Shown here: positions 38,175 to 46,286 of the stretch, one piece after another
Layout of the letters: the number at the start of each line of letters is the position of its first letter
How positions within the stretch are numbered: the stretch's first letter is position 1
Assembly (NCBI GenBank): GCA_017619715.1
Contig: JAFZRS010000013.1
Coordinates: 1 to 47,573 of the forward strand
Reading direction: 5' to 3'
DNA: 47,573 bases
Origin: Oscillospiraceae bacterium
GTDB taxonomy: Bacteria > Bacillota > Clostridia > Oscillospirales > Oscillospiraceae
The notes under the pieces: model-generated
Databases searched by the model: none
The model's input: only the letters and a program-made list of their open reading frames with translations
What the model was told of the DNA's origin: nothing
Position numbers and translations under genes: made by a program

Positions 38175-39507
38175 ATATCAGACATACGCGACAAAGTTCA
38201 TTCTGTCGCATCCCGTGGCGGCGGTGCTGCTTGAAATGGGTCTCGGCAAGAGCGTGATCACGCTGACAGCGCTGTTTGACCTCTGTCTCGACAGCTTCCT
38301 TATACGGAAAGTGCTTGTGATCGCGCCGCTGCGAGTGGCGCGGGACACCTGGCCTTCGGAAATACGGAAATGGGATCACCTTGAGGGACTGACGTATTCC
38401 GTGGCGGTCGGAACGGAGGCTGAGCGGAAAGCAGCGCTCATGCGGAAAGCGTCCGTCTACATCATCAACCGCGAGAACGTGGACTGGCTTGTAAACAAGA
38501 GCGGCATCCCGTTCGATTTCGACATGATCGTCATCGACGAGCTGTCTTCCTTCAAGTCATGGCAGGCAAAAAGGTTCAAAAGCCTTCTGAAGGTCAGACC
38601 GTTCGTGAAACGCATCGTGGGGCTGACGGGAACTCCGTCCTCTAACGGACTCATGGATCTGTGGGCGCAGTTCCGTCTGCTCGATCTCGGCAAACGGCTC
38701 GGACGGTACATCACGCATTACCGGAATGCCTATTTCACCCCGGACAAACGCAACGGCGAGGTGGTGTTCAGTTACAGGCCTCTCCCCGGCGCGGAGGAAC
38801 GGATCTATGAGCAGATATCGGATATCACCATCTCCATGAAGTCCTGCGACTACCTCACACTCCCGGAATGCGTCATAAACACCGTTCCCGTGTATATGAA
38901 CGAACAGGAACAGGCCGTATATGACGGTTTCCGTGAAGACATGGTGGCGAAGATCAGGGGCAAAGAGATCGACGCTGCGAATGCCGCCGTTCTTGCGGGC
39001 AAACTCCTGCAGATGGCGAACGGAGCGGTCTATGACGAGGATAAAAAAAGCCATTATATCCATGACCGCAAACTGGACGCTCTGGAAGACCTCATAGAAG
39101 GGGCAAACGGCAAACCTGTGCTGATCGCCTACTGGTATCAGCATGACGCGGAGCGGATAAAGGCGAGATTCCCAGTAAGGGAGATCAAGTCCTCAAGGGA
39201 TATCGATGACTGGAATGCGGGAAGGATTTCTGCGGCGGTCATTCATCCTGCGTCGGCAGGTCACGGGCTGAATCTCCAGTCCGGCGGTTCCACGCTCATA
39301 TGGTTCGGTCTTACATGGAGCCTTGAACTGTATCAGCAGACGAATGCCCGCCTTCACCGCCAGGGTCAGAAGGATACGGTAATTATCCATCATATCATTG
39401 CCGCCGGCACGATCGATGAGGACGTCATGAAGGCGCTCCGCAAAAAGGAGCGGACGCAGAACGCGCTTATCGACGCGGTCAAGGCGAATCTGGGAGATTC
39501 TGTATGA
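38155..39507 (+). CDS. Phage SNF2-type DNA helicase/ATPase
   Basis: A 450-residue superfamily 2 protein. Walker A is Glu-Met-Gly-Leu-Gly-Lys-Ser (residues 27-33), motif II is Val-Ile-Asp-Glu-Leu-Ser-Ser-Phe-Lys, motif III is Leu-Thr-Gly-Thr-Pro-Ser, and motif VI is Gln-Gln-Thr-Asn-Ala-Arg-Leu-His-Arg-Gln-Gly-Gln. It belongs to the compact SNF2-like helicases of phages, which remodel or unwind DNA during replication or recombination. It overlaps the VRR-NUC gene by 20 nt, and its stop overlaps the next start (ATGA), consistent with one replication operon. Confidence 0.94.
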   Translation: MRYEPHEYQTYATKFILSHPVAAVLLEMGLGKSVITLTALFDLCLDSFLIRKVLVIAPLRVARDTWPSEIRKWDHLEGLTYSVAVGTEAERKAALMRKASVYIINRENVDWLVNKSGIPFDFDMIVIDELSSFKSWQAKRFKSLLKVRPFVKRIVGLTGTPSSNGLMDLWAQFRLLDLGKRLGRYITHYRNAYFTPDKRNGEVVFSYRPLPGAEERIYEQISDITISMKSCDYLTLPECVINTVPVYMNEQEQAVYDGFREDMVAKIRGKEIDAANAAVLAGKLLQMANGAVYDEDKKSHYIHDRKLDALEDLIEGANGKPVLIAYWYQHDAERIKARFPVREIKSSRDIDDWNAGRISAAVIHPASAGHGLNLQSGGSTLIWFGLTWSLELYQQTNARLHRQGQKDTVIIHHIIAAGTIDEDVMKALRKKERTQNALIDAVKANLGDSV

Positions 39508-39722
39508 CCGACCCCTGGGAAAACCTCGCAAACGCAATCATCCTGCAGGCTGTCAAGGATTATCGCGAAGCGAGAAAGAAACTCAAAAAACGGCCGAAGA
39601 ACGAGGACGCGAAGCTCATGATATCGGATTGTGAGGCGTTTTTCCGTTCCGATTGGTACAAGGCGCTCACCGACGTTGACGGCGAGATGCTTATACGGAA
39701 ATTACGGGAGGAAAAAATATGA
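39504..39722 (+). CDS. Hypothetical 72-residue phage protein
   Basis: A 72-residue charged protein (Asp-Tyr-Arg-Glu-Ala-Arg-Lys-Lys-Leu-Lys-Lys-Arg in the middle) with no recognised domain. It overlaps the helicase and the next gene by four bases each (ATGA), and has the position of a small conserved protein often found between phage SNF2 and DUF1492 genes. The pattern Cys-Glu-Ala-Phe-Phe-Arg-Ser-Asp-Trp-Tyr recurs in my memory of such proteins, but no function is assigned. Confidence 0.75.
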   Translation: MTDPWENLANAIILQAVKDYREARKKLKKRPKNEDAKLMISDCEAFFRSDWYKALTDVDGEMLIRKLREEKI

Positions 39723-40144
39723 CGCCGAAAGAATACCTTCACCAGGCTTACCGCCTGGATCACAGAATAAACAGCGACATCGAGGAACTGAACAGACTTC
39801 GCGAAATGTCGGTATCCATCTCTTCTCCTCAGCTGACGGAGCGGGTCCAGACGAGCCGTTCCACGGAAGCGCCGTTCGTGCGCTCCATATATAAGATCAT
39901 GGAGCTGGAGGAAAAGATCAATGCCGAGATCGACCTGTATGTCGAACTGAAAAGCGAGATACGGGGCGTCATCGAAAAGGTCGAGAATCCCGACGAGCAG
40001 ATGGTCCTCAGATACCGCTATATCCACAACATGACCTGGGAGCAGATCGGTGATGAGCTTCATGCCGACAGAACAACGGTCTACAGATGGCACAACACGG
40101 CGCTCCGCCATGTGACGCTGCCGGAAAACCCCGTAAAGATCTGA
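39719..40144 (+). CDS. DUF1492/RinA-like phage transcriptional regulator
   Basis: A 141-residue protein. The first 95 residues are helical (coiled-coil-like). The C-terminal part is a sigma region 4-type HTH (Val-Leu-Arg-Tyr-Arg-Tyr-Ile-His-Asn-Met-Thr-Trp-Glu-Gln-Ile-Gly-Asp-Glu-Leu, then Thr-Val-Tyr-Arg-Trp-His), typical of DUF1492/RinA proteins that activate phage late or packaging genes. An ATGA overlap links it to the gene before. A promoter with an extended -10 (40203-40208) and TTTGCAACA repeats follow its stop codon, so it may control the genes that come next. Confidence 0.85.
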   Translation: MTPKEYLHQAYRLDHRINSDIEELNRLREMSVSISSPQLTERVQTSRSTEAPFVRSIYKIMELEEKINAEIDLYVELKSEIRGVIEKVENPDEQMVLRYRYIHNMTWEQIGDELHADRTTVYRWHNTALRHVTLPENPVKI

Positions 40145-40146
40145 AG

Positions 40147-40208
40147 GTTGCACGGTTTGCAACACTTTGCAACAGGAAACCACACTGTCCTTTATGGTAT
40201 GATATAAT
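40147..40208 (+). promoter_or_regulatory. Promoter with TTTGCAACA repeats upstream of the packaging genes
   Basis: TTTGCAACA occurs twice (40156-40164 and 40166-40174), one helical turn apart, next to an inverted GTTGCA (40147-40152). A TGATATAAT extended -10 (TATAAT at 40203-40208) follows. The repeats are placed like an activator-binding site, possibly for the DUF1492 protein encoded just before. Confidence 0.55.
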
Positions 40209-40232
40209 CAGCGAAAAGCAGAATGAAACGAG

Positions 40233-40268
40233 CCTCATGGGGGTCTTCCCCGTGGGGCTTTTCTCATG
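40233..40268 (+). terminator. Hairpin with T-rich tail before the HNH region
   Basis: GCCTCATGGGG pairs with CCCCGTGGGGC (with G-T pairs) around GTCTT, followed by TTTTCT. It may be a terminator or attenuator behind the promoter at 40203. Confidence 0.55.
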
Positions 40269-40288
40269 CGCGGAAACGGAGGAAGGCT

Positions 40289-40375
40289 ATGGGCTACAGG
40301 AAAGTCGGCTGGCTTGAACAGTGCTGGTACATCATCCGATACAAGCTCCGTGAACTGTTTCGCGGACGGAGGTGA
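40289..40375 (+). CDS. Hypothetical 28-residue phage micro-protein
   Basis: A 28-codon reading frame starts with Met-Gly-Tyr-Arg-Lys-Val-Gly-Trp-Leu-Glu-Gln-Cys-Trp-Tyr and ends Phe-Arg-Gly-Arg-Arg. GGAGG lies seven bases upstream of the ATG, and the stop codon ends four bases before the HNH start. Short basic proteins with this start are common next to HNH genes of Firmicutes phages. Its function is unknown. Because it is so short the confidence is moderate. Confidence 0.65.
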   Translation: MGYRKVGWLEQCWYIIRYKLRELFRGRR

Positions 40376-40379
40376 GACC

Positions 40380-40733
40380 ATGCCGAGAAAACCACGCAGA
40401 CCCTGCGGTCACCCAGGCTGTCCGAAGCTTGCCGTCCCCGGCGGTCAGTACTGTGAGGAGCATACGAAAACGGAGCGCGACCGCTACAACAGATACGAAC
40501 GCGCACCGGACATCAACAAGAAGTACGGCAGAGCGTGGAAACGTATCCGTGACCGCTACGCTGCGGCGCACCCCCTCTGCGAGATGTGCCTCAAGGAAGG
40601 ACGGTACACGCCCGTGGAGGAAGTGCATCATATCCTTCCCATCTCACAGGGCGGCGACCACAGGCAGAGCAATCTGATGAGCCTCTGCCAGTCCTGTCAC
40701 ACGAAGATCCACCGTGAACTGGGAGACCGGTAG
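40380..40733 (+). CDS. HNH endonuclease of the phage packaging module
   Basis: A 117-residue protein. Zinc-binding CxxC motifs (Cys-Gly-His-Pro-Gly-Cys near the start, and Cys-Glu-Met-Cys / Cys-Gln-Ser-Cys in the middle) enclose the HNH core: Glu-Val-His-His-Ile-Leu-Pro-Ile with Asn-Leu-Met-Ser-Leu-Cys and a final His-Thr-Lys-Ile-His. Phage HNH proteins placed before the terminase genes are needed for headful or cos-specific DNA cutting along with TerS and TerL. GGAGGTGAG precedes the ATG at 40380. Confidence 0.93.
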   Translation: MPRKPRRPCGHPGCPKLAVPGGQYCEEHTKTERDRYNRYERAPDINKKYGRAWKRIRDRYAAAHPLCEMCLKEGRYTPVEEVHHILPISQGGDHRQSNLMSLCQSCHTKIHRELGDR

Positions 40734-40846
40734 GGGGATTCAAATCTCCGGGACCTGTATCGCGGGCAGCGGCCTGGGGTCACGTGCGCGAAAAAAGCGA
40801 TTTCAAAAGGGTAATTAAAGGTCCCGGCACGAAAGGCGGTGAGAAA

Positions 40847-41395
40847 GTGCCGACAAAATCAAACAACACAGGCGGGCGCGGCGGTGCGAGACCCGGTGCG
40901 GGAAGGAAGAAAACCGCTGTCAAGGAGAAAGCCGAGAACGGCAATCCCGGCGGCAGACGGCTTGAAGTCCTGGATATTCCCGAAGTCGAGGGTGTCGATA
41001 TGCCGAAGCCCCACGATTTTCTTTCGGCTGAACAGCGTGACGGCAGTCAGCTGCAGGCCGAGGAGATCTATACCGAGACCTGGGAGTGGCTGAAGAAGAT
41101 CGGCTGTGCTTCCAAGGTCTCGCCTCAGCTTCTGGAGCGGTATGCGATGTGCAGCGCGAGGTGGATCCAATGCGAGGAGATGACCAACAAGATGGGCTTC
41201 CTCTCAAAGCATCCCACCACGCAGAAACCGATACCGTCTCCGTTCATCAATATCGGCATCAACTACATGAACCAGGCCGTGCGGCTGTGGAACGAGATAT
41301 TCCAGATCGTGAAGGAAAACTGCTCCACGGACTACGGCGAGGTCTCCCCGCAGGATGACCTCATGGAAAGATTGCTTCGGGCAAGGAAAGGATAA
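40847..41395 (+). CDS. Phage terminase small subunit, P27 family (TerS)
   Basis: A 182-residue P27-type small terminase. The start Pro-Thr-Lys-Ser-Asn-Asn-Thr-Gly-Gly-Arg-Gly-Gly-Ala-Arg-Pro-Gly-Ala-Gly-Arg-Lys is highly typical of the family, and the rest includes Ser-Pro-Gln-Leu-Leu-Glu-Arg-Tyr-Ala. TerS binds the packaging site and brings DNA to TerL. The GTG at 40847 has GGCGGTGAG upstream; an in-frame GTG at 40784 would add 21 residues not seen in relatives. The gene is separated from TerL by about 5.5 kb of modification and small genes, which is common in these prophages. Confidence 0.9.
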   Translation: MPTKSNNTGGRGGARPGAGRKKTAVKEKAENGNPGGRRLEVLDIPEVEGVDMPKPHDFLSAEQRDGSQLQAEEIYTETWEWLKKIGCASKVSPQLLERYAMCSARWIQCEEMTNKMGFLSKHPTTQKPIPSPFINIGINYMNQAVRLWNEIFQIVKENCSTDYGEVSPQDDLMERLLRARKG

Positions 41396-41399
41396 AGAT

Positions 41400-42188
41400 A
41401 TGTTTGAAAAAGTAAATCCCTCGCACCCCGACAAGGTGGCCGACCGCATTGCCGGCGCTCTTGTCGACCTGGCTTATACCAAAGAAAACAATCCGAAGAT
41501 CGCCGTGGAGGTCCTGATCGGTCACGGCGTCTGCCACATCATCGCGGAGACCTCCGTCCATATCACTGATGAAGAAGCCGCCGCCATCGTTCACCGTATT
41601 GCCGGCAATCGCATTTTGTCGGATTATATCGAAGTTCCGCAGGACACGCATCTTGCGGACAATCAGACGGACGGCATTCACTGCGGCGACAACGGCATCT
41701 TCAAAGGGATGCCCGTCACGGAGGAACAGCGCCGGCTGACGGATATCGCAAAGTTCATCTACGGCGTGTACGGCTGCGACGGCAAGTACATCCTGGACGG
41801 CGAACGGCTTATCATCTGTCAGAGCAATGCGGAGACCGTTCATCTTAAGGAGACATACCCGGATGCGGAGGTAAATCCGCTCGGCGACTGGACGGGCGGC
41901 ACGGACGTGGACTCCGGCGCGACCAACCGCAAACTCGGCTCCGATATGGCGGACTCCGTCACGGGCGGCGGTCTGCACGGCAAGGATCTGTCAAAGGCGG
42001 ATGTGTCCGTCAACGTGTACGCATGGCTGAAAGCGCAGGAAACGGGACAGCCCGTATAACTTGTCTGCGCCATCGGCGACGATACCGTGGACGGCAGACC
42101 CTATGCGGAAATTGTCGAAATCTGCCGAAACCATATCAGCGCTCTCGGCGGTTTTGAAAAGTTCGCGGAATGGGGGCTTGTACGATGA
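41400..42188 (+). pseudogene. Phage MetK-like S-adenosylmethionine synthetase, interrupted by in-frame TAA
   Basis: Codons 1-219 read like the N-terminal and central domains of SAM synthetase (His-Pro-Asp-Lys-Val-Ala-Asp-Arg-Ile at the start, Asp-Asn-Gly-Ile-Phe-Lys-Gly, Gly-Gly-Gly-Leu-His-Gly-Lys-Asp-Leu). TAA at 42057-42059 follows Gln-Pro-Val. In the same frame 42060-42188 continue for 42 codons with conserved-looking residues (Cys-Ala-Ile-Gly-Asp-Asp-Thr-Val-Asp-Gly-Arg-Pro-Tyr-Ala), and that stop overlaps the next start codon (ATGA). So the gene probably once ended at 42188. If the TAA is real, the short product (219 residues) may be inactive or a truncated variant; a sequencing error is also possible. 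Phage MetK-like proteins supply SAM to neighbouring methyltransferases. Confidence 0.82.
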
Positions 42189-43444
42189 AGACCACGACCG
42201 AACTCCAGCTTGTGCCGGTCACGAAACTGGTTCCGTATGTAAATAACGCAAGAACGCACTCCCCGGAGCAAATCCTCAAACTGAGGTCTTCCCTGCGGGA
42301 GTTCGGTTTTATAAACCCTGTCATCATTGACCGCGACTACGGCGTCATCGCAGGTCACGGCCGTATCCTCGCCGCGAAGGAGGAAGGCATCACCGAGGTG
42401 CCGTGCGTCTTCGCCGACCATCTGACCGAGGCGCAGAAGAAAGCGTACATCATTGCCGACAACCGTATGGCAATGGACGCGGGATGGGACGAGGAGCTTC
42501 TCCGCGTGGAGATCGAGGCTCTGCAGGCTGCGGATTTCGACCCGCTCCTCACAGGCTTTGACGAAGCGGAACTCGCCGACCTGTTTTCGGACGGCAGTGA
42601 AAAAGATGTAAAGGATGACGGCTTTGACCTCACCGCCGCATTGGAGAAGGCTTCCTTTGCAAAACGCGGCGACGTGTGGACGGTCGGAAAGCACCGCCTG
42701 GTCTGCGGTGACGCGACCTCTGAAGAAGATGTGGCTCTGCTTATGAACGGCAAACGCGCCAATCTTCTGCTGACCGATCCTCCCTACGGAGTATCCTTCA
42801 AAAGCTCGGACGGTCTGACCATTCAGAACGACAGCCTCAAGAACGAAGAGTTCTACATGTTCCTGCTGTCGGCTTTCAAGGCTGCGGCGGAGCATATGGA
42901 AAAAGGCGGCGCGGCCTACGTGTTCCATGCGGACACGGAAGGTCTGAACTTCCGCAGAGCGTTCACCGACGCGGGCTTCCATCTTGCCGGATGCTGCATT
43001 TGGGTCAAGGACAGCCTTGTCCTCGGACGCTCGGATTATCAGTGGCAGCACGAACCCGTGCTTTACGGCTTCCTTCAGAACGGAAAGCATCCCTGGTTCT
43101 CAGACCGCAAGCAGACCACGGTATGGCAGTTCGCAAAGCCGAAGCGAAACGAAAACCATCCGACTTCAAAGCCTCTTGACCTGCTCGGGTATCCCATCGG
43201 CAACTCCACACAGGAGAATGCCATCGTGCTGGACACCTTCGGCGGAAGCGGCAGCACCATGATGGCCTGCGAACAGCTGAACCGCTCCTGTTACATGATG
43301 GAGCTTGATGAAAAATACGCATCCGTTATCCTCCGAAGGGCTGTCGAAAACGGCATTGCCCCGGAGGATATTTTTGTGGAGCGCGGCGGAGAGACGATTC
43401 CGTACTCCGACCTTGTGAAGGAGGTGGAACTCCCCAATGAGTGA
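42185..43444 (+). CDS. ParB-N domain fused DNA methyltransferase (N4/N6 type) of phage
   Basis: A 419-residue fusion. Residues 1-110 form a ParB/sulfiredoxin-like nuclease fold (Asn-Asn-Ala-Arg-Thr-His-Ser-Pro-Glu-Gln and Gly-Val-Ile-Ala-Gly-His-Gly-Arg). Residues about 180-410 are an amino-methyltransferase with Asp-Pro-Pro-Tyr (motif IV) and Phe-Gly-Gly-Ser-Gly-Ser-Thr (motif I), a beta-class order that methylates adenine N6 or cytosine N4. Such fusions are common in phages and protect DNA from host restriction. It starts in overlap with the MetK-like reading frame and its stop overlaps the next gene. Target base unknown. Confidence 0.93.
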   Translation: MKTTTELQLVPVTKLVPYVNNARTHSPEQILKLRSSLREFGFINPVIIDRDYGVIAGHGRILAAKEEGITEVPCVFADHLTEAQKKAYIIADNRMAMDAGWDEELLRVEIEALQAADFDPLLTGFDEAELADLFSDGSEKDVKDDGFDLTAALEKASFAKRGDVWTVGKHRLVCGDATSEEDVALLMNGKRANLLLTDPPYGVSFKSSDGLTIQNDSLKNEEFYMFLLSAFKAAAEHMEKGGAAYVFHADTEGLNFRRAFTDAGFHLAGCCIWVKDSLVLGRSDYQWQHEPVLYGFLQNGKHPWFSDRKQTTVWQFAKPKRNENHPTSKPLDLLGYPIGNSTQENAIVLDTFGGSGSTMMACEQLNRSCYMMELDEKYASVILRRAVENGIAPEDIFVERGGETIPYSDLVKEVELPNE

Positions 43445-45161
43445 AAGCCTCACCCTCGGCAGTCTGTTTGACGGCTCAGGCGGCTTTCCGCTGGGCGGTC
43501 TGATCTCCGGCATCACTCCCGTATGGGCATCCGAGATCGAACCGTTTCCCATCCGGGTCACCACAAAGCGGCTGCCGTTCATGAAACACTATGGTGACGT
43601 GTCGAAGCTGAACGGCGCAGAGCTTGAGCCTGTCGACATCATCACCTTCGGAAGCCCGTGCCAGGATATGTCCGTGGCCGGACGCAGAGCGGGACTGGAC
43701 GGCTCCCGTTCCAACCTTTTCTATGAAGCCGTCCGAATCGTAAGAGAAATGAGGAACGCTACCAATGGAGAAAAACCCCGCTACATCGTATGGGAGAACG
43801 TTCCCGGCGCATTCTCCTCGAACGGCGGCGAGGACTTCAAAGCCGTCCTCGACACGATCCGCCGGGTCAAAGATCCCGAAGCTGATACTCCTCGACCTGC
43901 GAAATGGCCGAATGCCGGATGCATCCTGGCAGACGATTACTCAATCGCATGGCGGGTATTTGATGCTCAATACTGGGGAGTCCCCCAGCGCAGAAAACGC
44001 ATCTACCTTGTCGCAGATTTTGCAGGCGGATGTGCCGGAAAAATACTGTTTGAGTCAGAAGGCCTGTCTGGGTATTCTCCGCAGGGCTTCCGCTCGTGGC
44101 AAGGAGCTGCCGGAACTGCTGAAGAAGGCGCTCATCCGGCAGGCATCGGCACAGACGGCATAATTGCCATTGAAAACCATTCGGCTGACAGCCGTGTGAC
44201 CGTATCGGATGACGGGAAGGTACAGACGCTGACCTCACGCATGGGGACTGGCGGCAACAATGTGCCTCTTGTCATGAAGATCCGCTGCGGATGCGAAGGC
44301 GGCGGTAAGGGTCCGCTCATTCAGACAAACAAGTCCGCGACCCTTGCCACGAACAATGACCAGACGCTTTTCGTTCCGACCGCTTTCGGTATCTGCTCCA
44401 AAGATTCCAACGCCATGAAATCGGACAATCCGAAAAGCGGATTCTATGAGGCGGAGACCACGCGCACCCTTGACGGAAACGGCGGCAATCCCTCCTGCAA
44501 TCAGGGCGGCATGGCTGTTGTGGCGCTTGAGGGCAACGGCGCAAGACCGTCCCACCAGGGCAAAGGCTACTCCGAGGAGGACGTCAGCTTCACGCTGAAC
44601 GCAACGGAACAGCACGGCGTGGCTTACGGTATCGACCGCGCAACCTACAACCAGGGACAGAACGCAAAGTTCGCTCCCTGCATCGATGCGGAGGTCGAAC
44701 CGCCGATGGTGGCAAGAGGACCGGGAGCCGTAGCGCATCCCGTCTACTCCACGAGCAAGAACTCCTACCATACCACAGCTGAAGAGGATATCGTCAACAC
44801 GCTTGTGGCGACCGATTACAAGGACCCGCCCACGGTGACCGAAGAGCCGTACTACATCGTCCGCAGACTGACGCCGACCGAATGCGCCCGTCTGCAGGGA
44901 TTCCCGGACTGGTGGTGCGCTGACCTCGGAACGGAAGAACCGACTGAAGAGGACGTTTCTTTCTGGCACGAGGTCTTTGAAACGCACCGGACGGTCACGG
45001 GATCCGCAGCCAAACCGAAGACGGAAGTGCAGATCGTGAAGTGGCTGAAAGACCCTCACGCGGACTCCGCCGAATACAAGCTGTGGGGCAACGGTGTGGC
45101 GCTTCCGTGCGTGTGTTTCGTCCTCGCGGGGATCGTGTATTATAACCAGTTACGGAGCTGA
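43437..45161 (+). CDS. Phage DNA (cytosine-5) methyltransferase with long variable region
   Basis: A 574-residue C5 methyltransferase. Motif I is Leu-Phe-Asp-Gly-Ser-Gly-Gly-Phe, motif IV is Phe-Gly-Ser-Pro-Cys75-Gln-Asp-Met-Ser, motif VI is Trp-Glu-Asn-Val-Pro-Gly, motif VIII is Pro-Gln-Arg-Arg-Lys-Arg-Ile-Tyr, and motifs IX-X lie near the end (Arg-Leu-Thr-Pro-Thr-Glu-Cys-Ala-Arg-Leu-Gln-Gly-Phe; Gly-Asn-Gly-Val-Ala-Leu). Between VIII and IX a 260-residue low-complexity, Gly/Asn-rich target region is much longer than in the enzymes at 23054-25410. It acts as an orphan methyltransferase; with the ParB-MTase it likely protects the phage DNA. It overlaps the previous gene by eight bases. Confidence 0.94.
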   Translation: MSESLTLGSLFDGSGGFPLGGLISGITPVWASEIEPFPIRVTTKRLPFMKHYGDVSKLNGAELEPVDIITFGSPCQDMSVAGRRAGLDGSRSNLFYEAVRIVREMRNATNGEKPRYIVWENVPGAFSSNGGEDFKAVLDTIRRVKDPEADTPRPAKWPNAGCILADDYSIAWRVFDAQYWGVPQRRKRIYLVADFAGGCAGKILFESEGLSGYSPQGFRSWQGAAGTAEEGAHPAGIGTDGIIAIENHSADSRVTVSDDGKVQTLTSRMGTGGNNVPLVMKIRCGCEGGGKGPLIQTNKSATLATNNDQTLFVPTAFGICSKDSNAMKSDNPKSGFYEAETTRTLDGNGGNPSCNQGGMAVVALEGNGARPSHQGKGYSEEDVSFTLNATEQHGVAYGIDRATYNQGQNAKFAPCIDAEVEPPMVARGPGAVAHPVYSTSKNSYHTTAEEDIVNTLVATDYKDPPTVTEEPYYIVRRLTPTECARLQGFPDWWCADLGTEEPTEEDVSFWHEVFETHRTVTGSAAKPKTEVQIVKWLKDPHADSAEYKLWGNGVALPCVCFVLAGIVYYNQLRS

Positions 45162-45202
45162 TTTCTCTACAGTTATTCTACCCGCGAATGTGGGAAAACC
45201 CC

Positions 45203-45236
45203 TTGCTATTTCAGGGCTTTAGAGTGATATATGTAC
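45203..45236 (+). promoter_or_regulatory. Shared intergenic promoter-like element, copy 1
   Basis: TTGCTATTT, ten variable bases, then AGAGTGATATATGTAC (45221-45236). The second copy at 46511 has TTGATATTT and the identical 16-mer at exactly the same distance. The -35-like TTGCTA and -10-like GATATA are 17 bp apart. It lies before the virulence-protein gene. Confidence 0.65.
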
Positions 45237-45264
45237 TACCGAAAAAACAAGGAGGTTTTCCCAA

Positions 45265-46056
45265 ATGGAAATCAGGTACAACGTAACGGGATCGGAGCGC
45301 AAGCGCCTGGTCCAGACCATCGCAAAGACCCTCGAGGTCAAAGCAAAGTATCTCGGAATGCCGAGCATGGCATACGAGATAGACACCTATACCGTCGACA
45401 GAGACGGCACCCTGTCCTTCAGCGACAGGAATGACAGCGAAGAGGTCGAAAGGCTTCTCGACGCGATCGCAGCGGAGGGCTTTGAATGCGAACCCTGCGA
45501 GGGGTACACGGAGGAAGCCGCAGGGCTGACTGTCGAGATCCCCTTTGACAAGGTGAACGTCGGCAACCTCACGCGGCTGCTCGAAGCAAAGGGCGGCCTG
45601 ATCCGCAAGGCGCTCGGTGTCACGGACATCCGCATCGAGATGAAGGAAGACCGCGTGGGCTTTCCCTGGTTTAAAGAGCTTCCTTCGCCGGACGAGATCA
45701 AAGCCTATACGCATTTCATCGCGGCGCTCTGCGAGATGAGCAGAAACGCGAAGCGCGTGACCGCCACCGAAAAGGAAGTTGACAACGAGAAATACGCATT
45801 CCGCTGCTTCCTTCTCCGGCTCGGATTCATCGGTGAGGAATACAAAACAGAACGGAAGATCCTGCTGAAGAACCTTTCCGGCTCCTCGGCGTTCAAGAGC
45901 GGCGCGAGACAGCCTGCGCCGGGTCTTGACCCGGTCCCCACACCGGAGAACACGGTGCCGTTCGACGTCGAGGAAGCGAAACGGAGACTGCAGGACCCCG
46001 CCGTACAGGCAGAGATCAGAGCGATCATCAACGGAGAGGACGGTGAAGCGGAATGA
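45265..46056 (+). CDS. Conserved mobile-element 'virulence-related' protein
   Basis: A 263-residue protein of a family annotated only as virulence protein in Firmicutes prophages and conjugative elements. It starts Met-Glu-Ile-Arg-Tyr-Asn-Val-Thr-Gly-Ser-Glu-Arg-Lys-Arg-Leu-Val, contains Leu-Pro-Ser-Pro-Asp-Glu-Ile-Lys-Ala-Tyr, and ends in an acidic tail. No catalytic motif is visible. A strong AAGGAGG precedes the ATG, preceded in turn by the shared intergenic element (45203-45236). The family's role is unproven; the name reflects history, not function. Confidence 0.8.
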   Translation: MEIRYNVTGSERKRLVQTIAKTLEVKAKYLGMPSMAYEIDTYTVDRDGTLSFSDRNDSEEVERLLDAIAAEGFECEPCEGYTEEAAGLTVEIPFDKVNVGNLTRLLEAKGGLIRKALGVTDIRIEMKEDRVGFPWFKELPSPDEIKAYTHFIAALCEMSRNAKRVTATEKEVDNEKYAFRCFLLRLGFIGEEYKTERKILLKNLSGSSAFKSGARQPAPGLDPVPTPENTVPFDVEEAKRRLQDPAVQAEIRAIINGEDGEAE

Positions 46057-46286
46057 TGCCTTTCATTTCAAAGTCTGCGCTGCTCCGGCTGCGCGAGATC
46101 TACAAACCCGGCACAAGGGTGGAACTTGTGAAGATGGATGATTTCCAGGCGCCGCCTCCGGGAACGCGCGGAACCGTCCGCGGGGTCGATGACATCGGCT
46201 CGATCATGGTGAGCTGGGACACGGGCAGCAGCCTGTCGGTGGCTTACGGCGAAGACGTGTGCAGGGTGGTGAGCGAAGATGACTGA
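46053..46286 (+). CDS. DUF4314 domain-containing phage protein
   Basis: A 77-residue protein with the DUF4314 pattern: Gly-Thr-Arg-Val-Glu-Leu-Val-Lys-Met-Asp-Asp, then Pro-Pro-Pro-Gly-Thr-Arg-Gly-Thr-Val, then Gly-Val-Asp-Asp-Ile-Gly-Ser-Ile. The fold looks like a small beta-barrel (SH3-like). It is conserved in phages and elements of Clostridia; function unknown. It overlaps the previous stop by four bases and the next gene by eight, so all three are coupled. Confidence 0.9.
   Translation: MMPFISKSALLRLREIYKPGTRVELVKMDDFQAPPPGTRGTVRGVDDIGSIMVSWDTGSSLSVAYGEDVCRVVSEDD

Noticed and set aside
41400..42188. Stop-codon reassignment (TAA read as an amino acid) in the phage
   Set aside because: Other genes of the element end at TAA or TGA at expected positions, and only one gene is interrupted.
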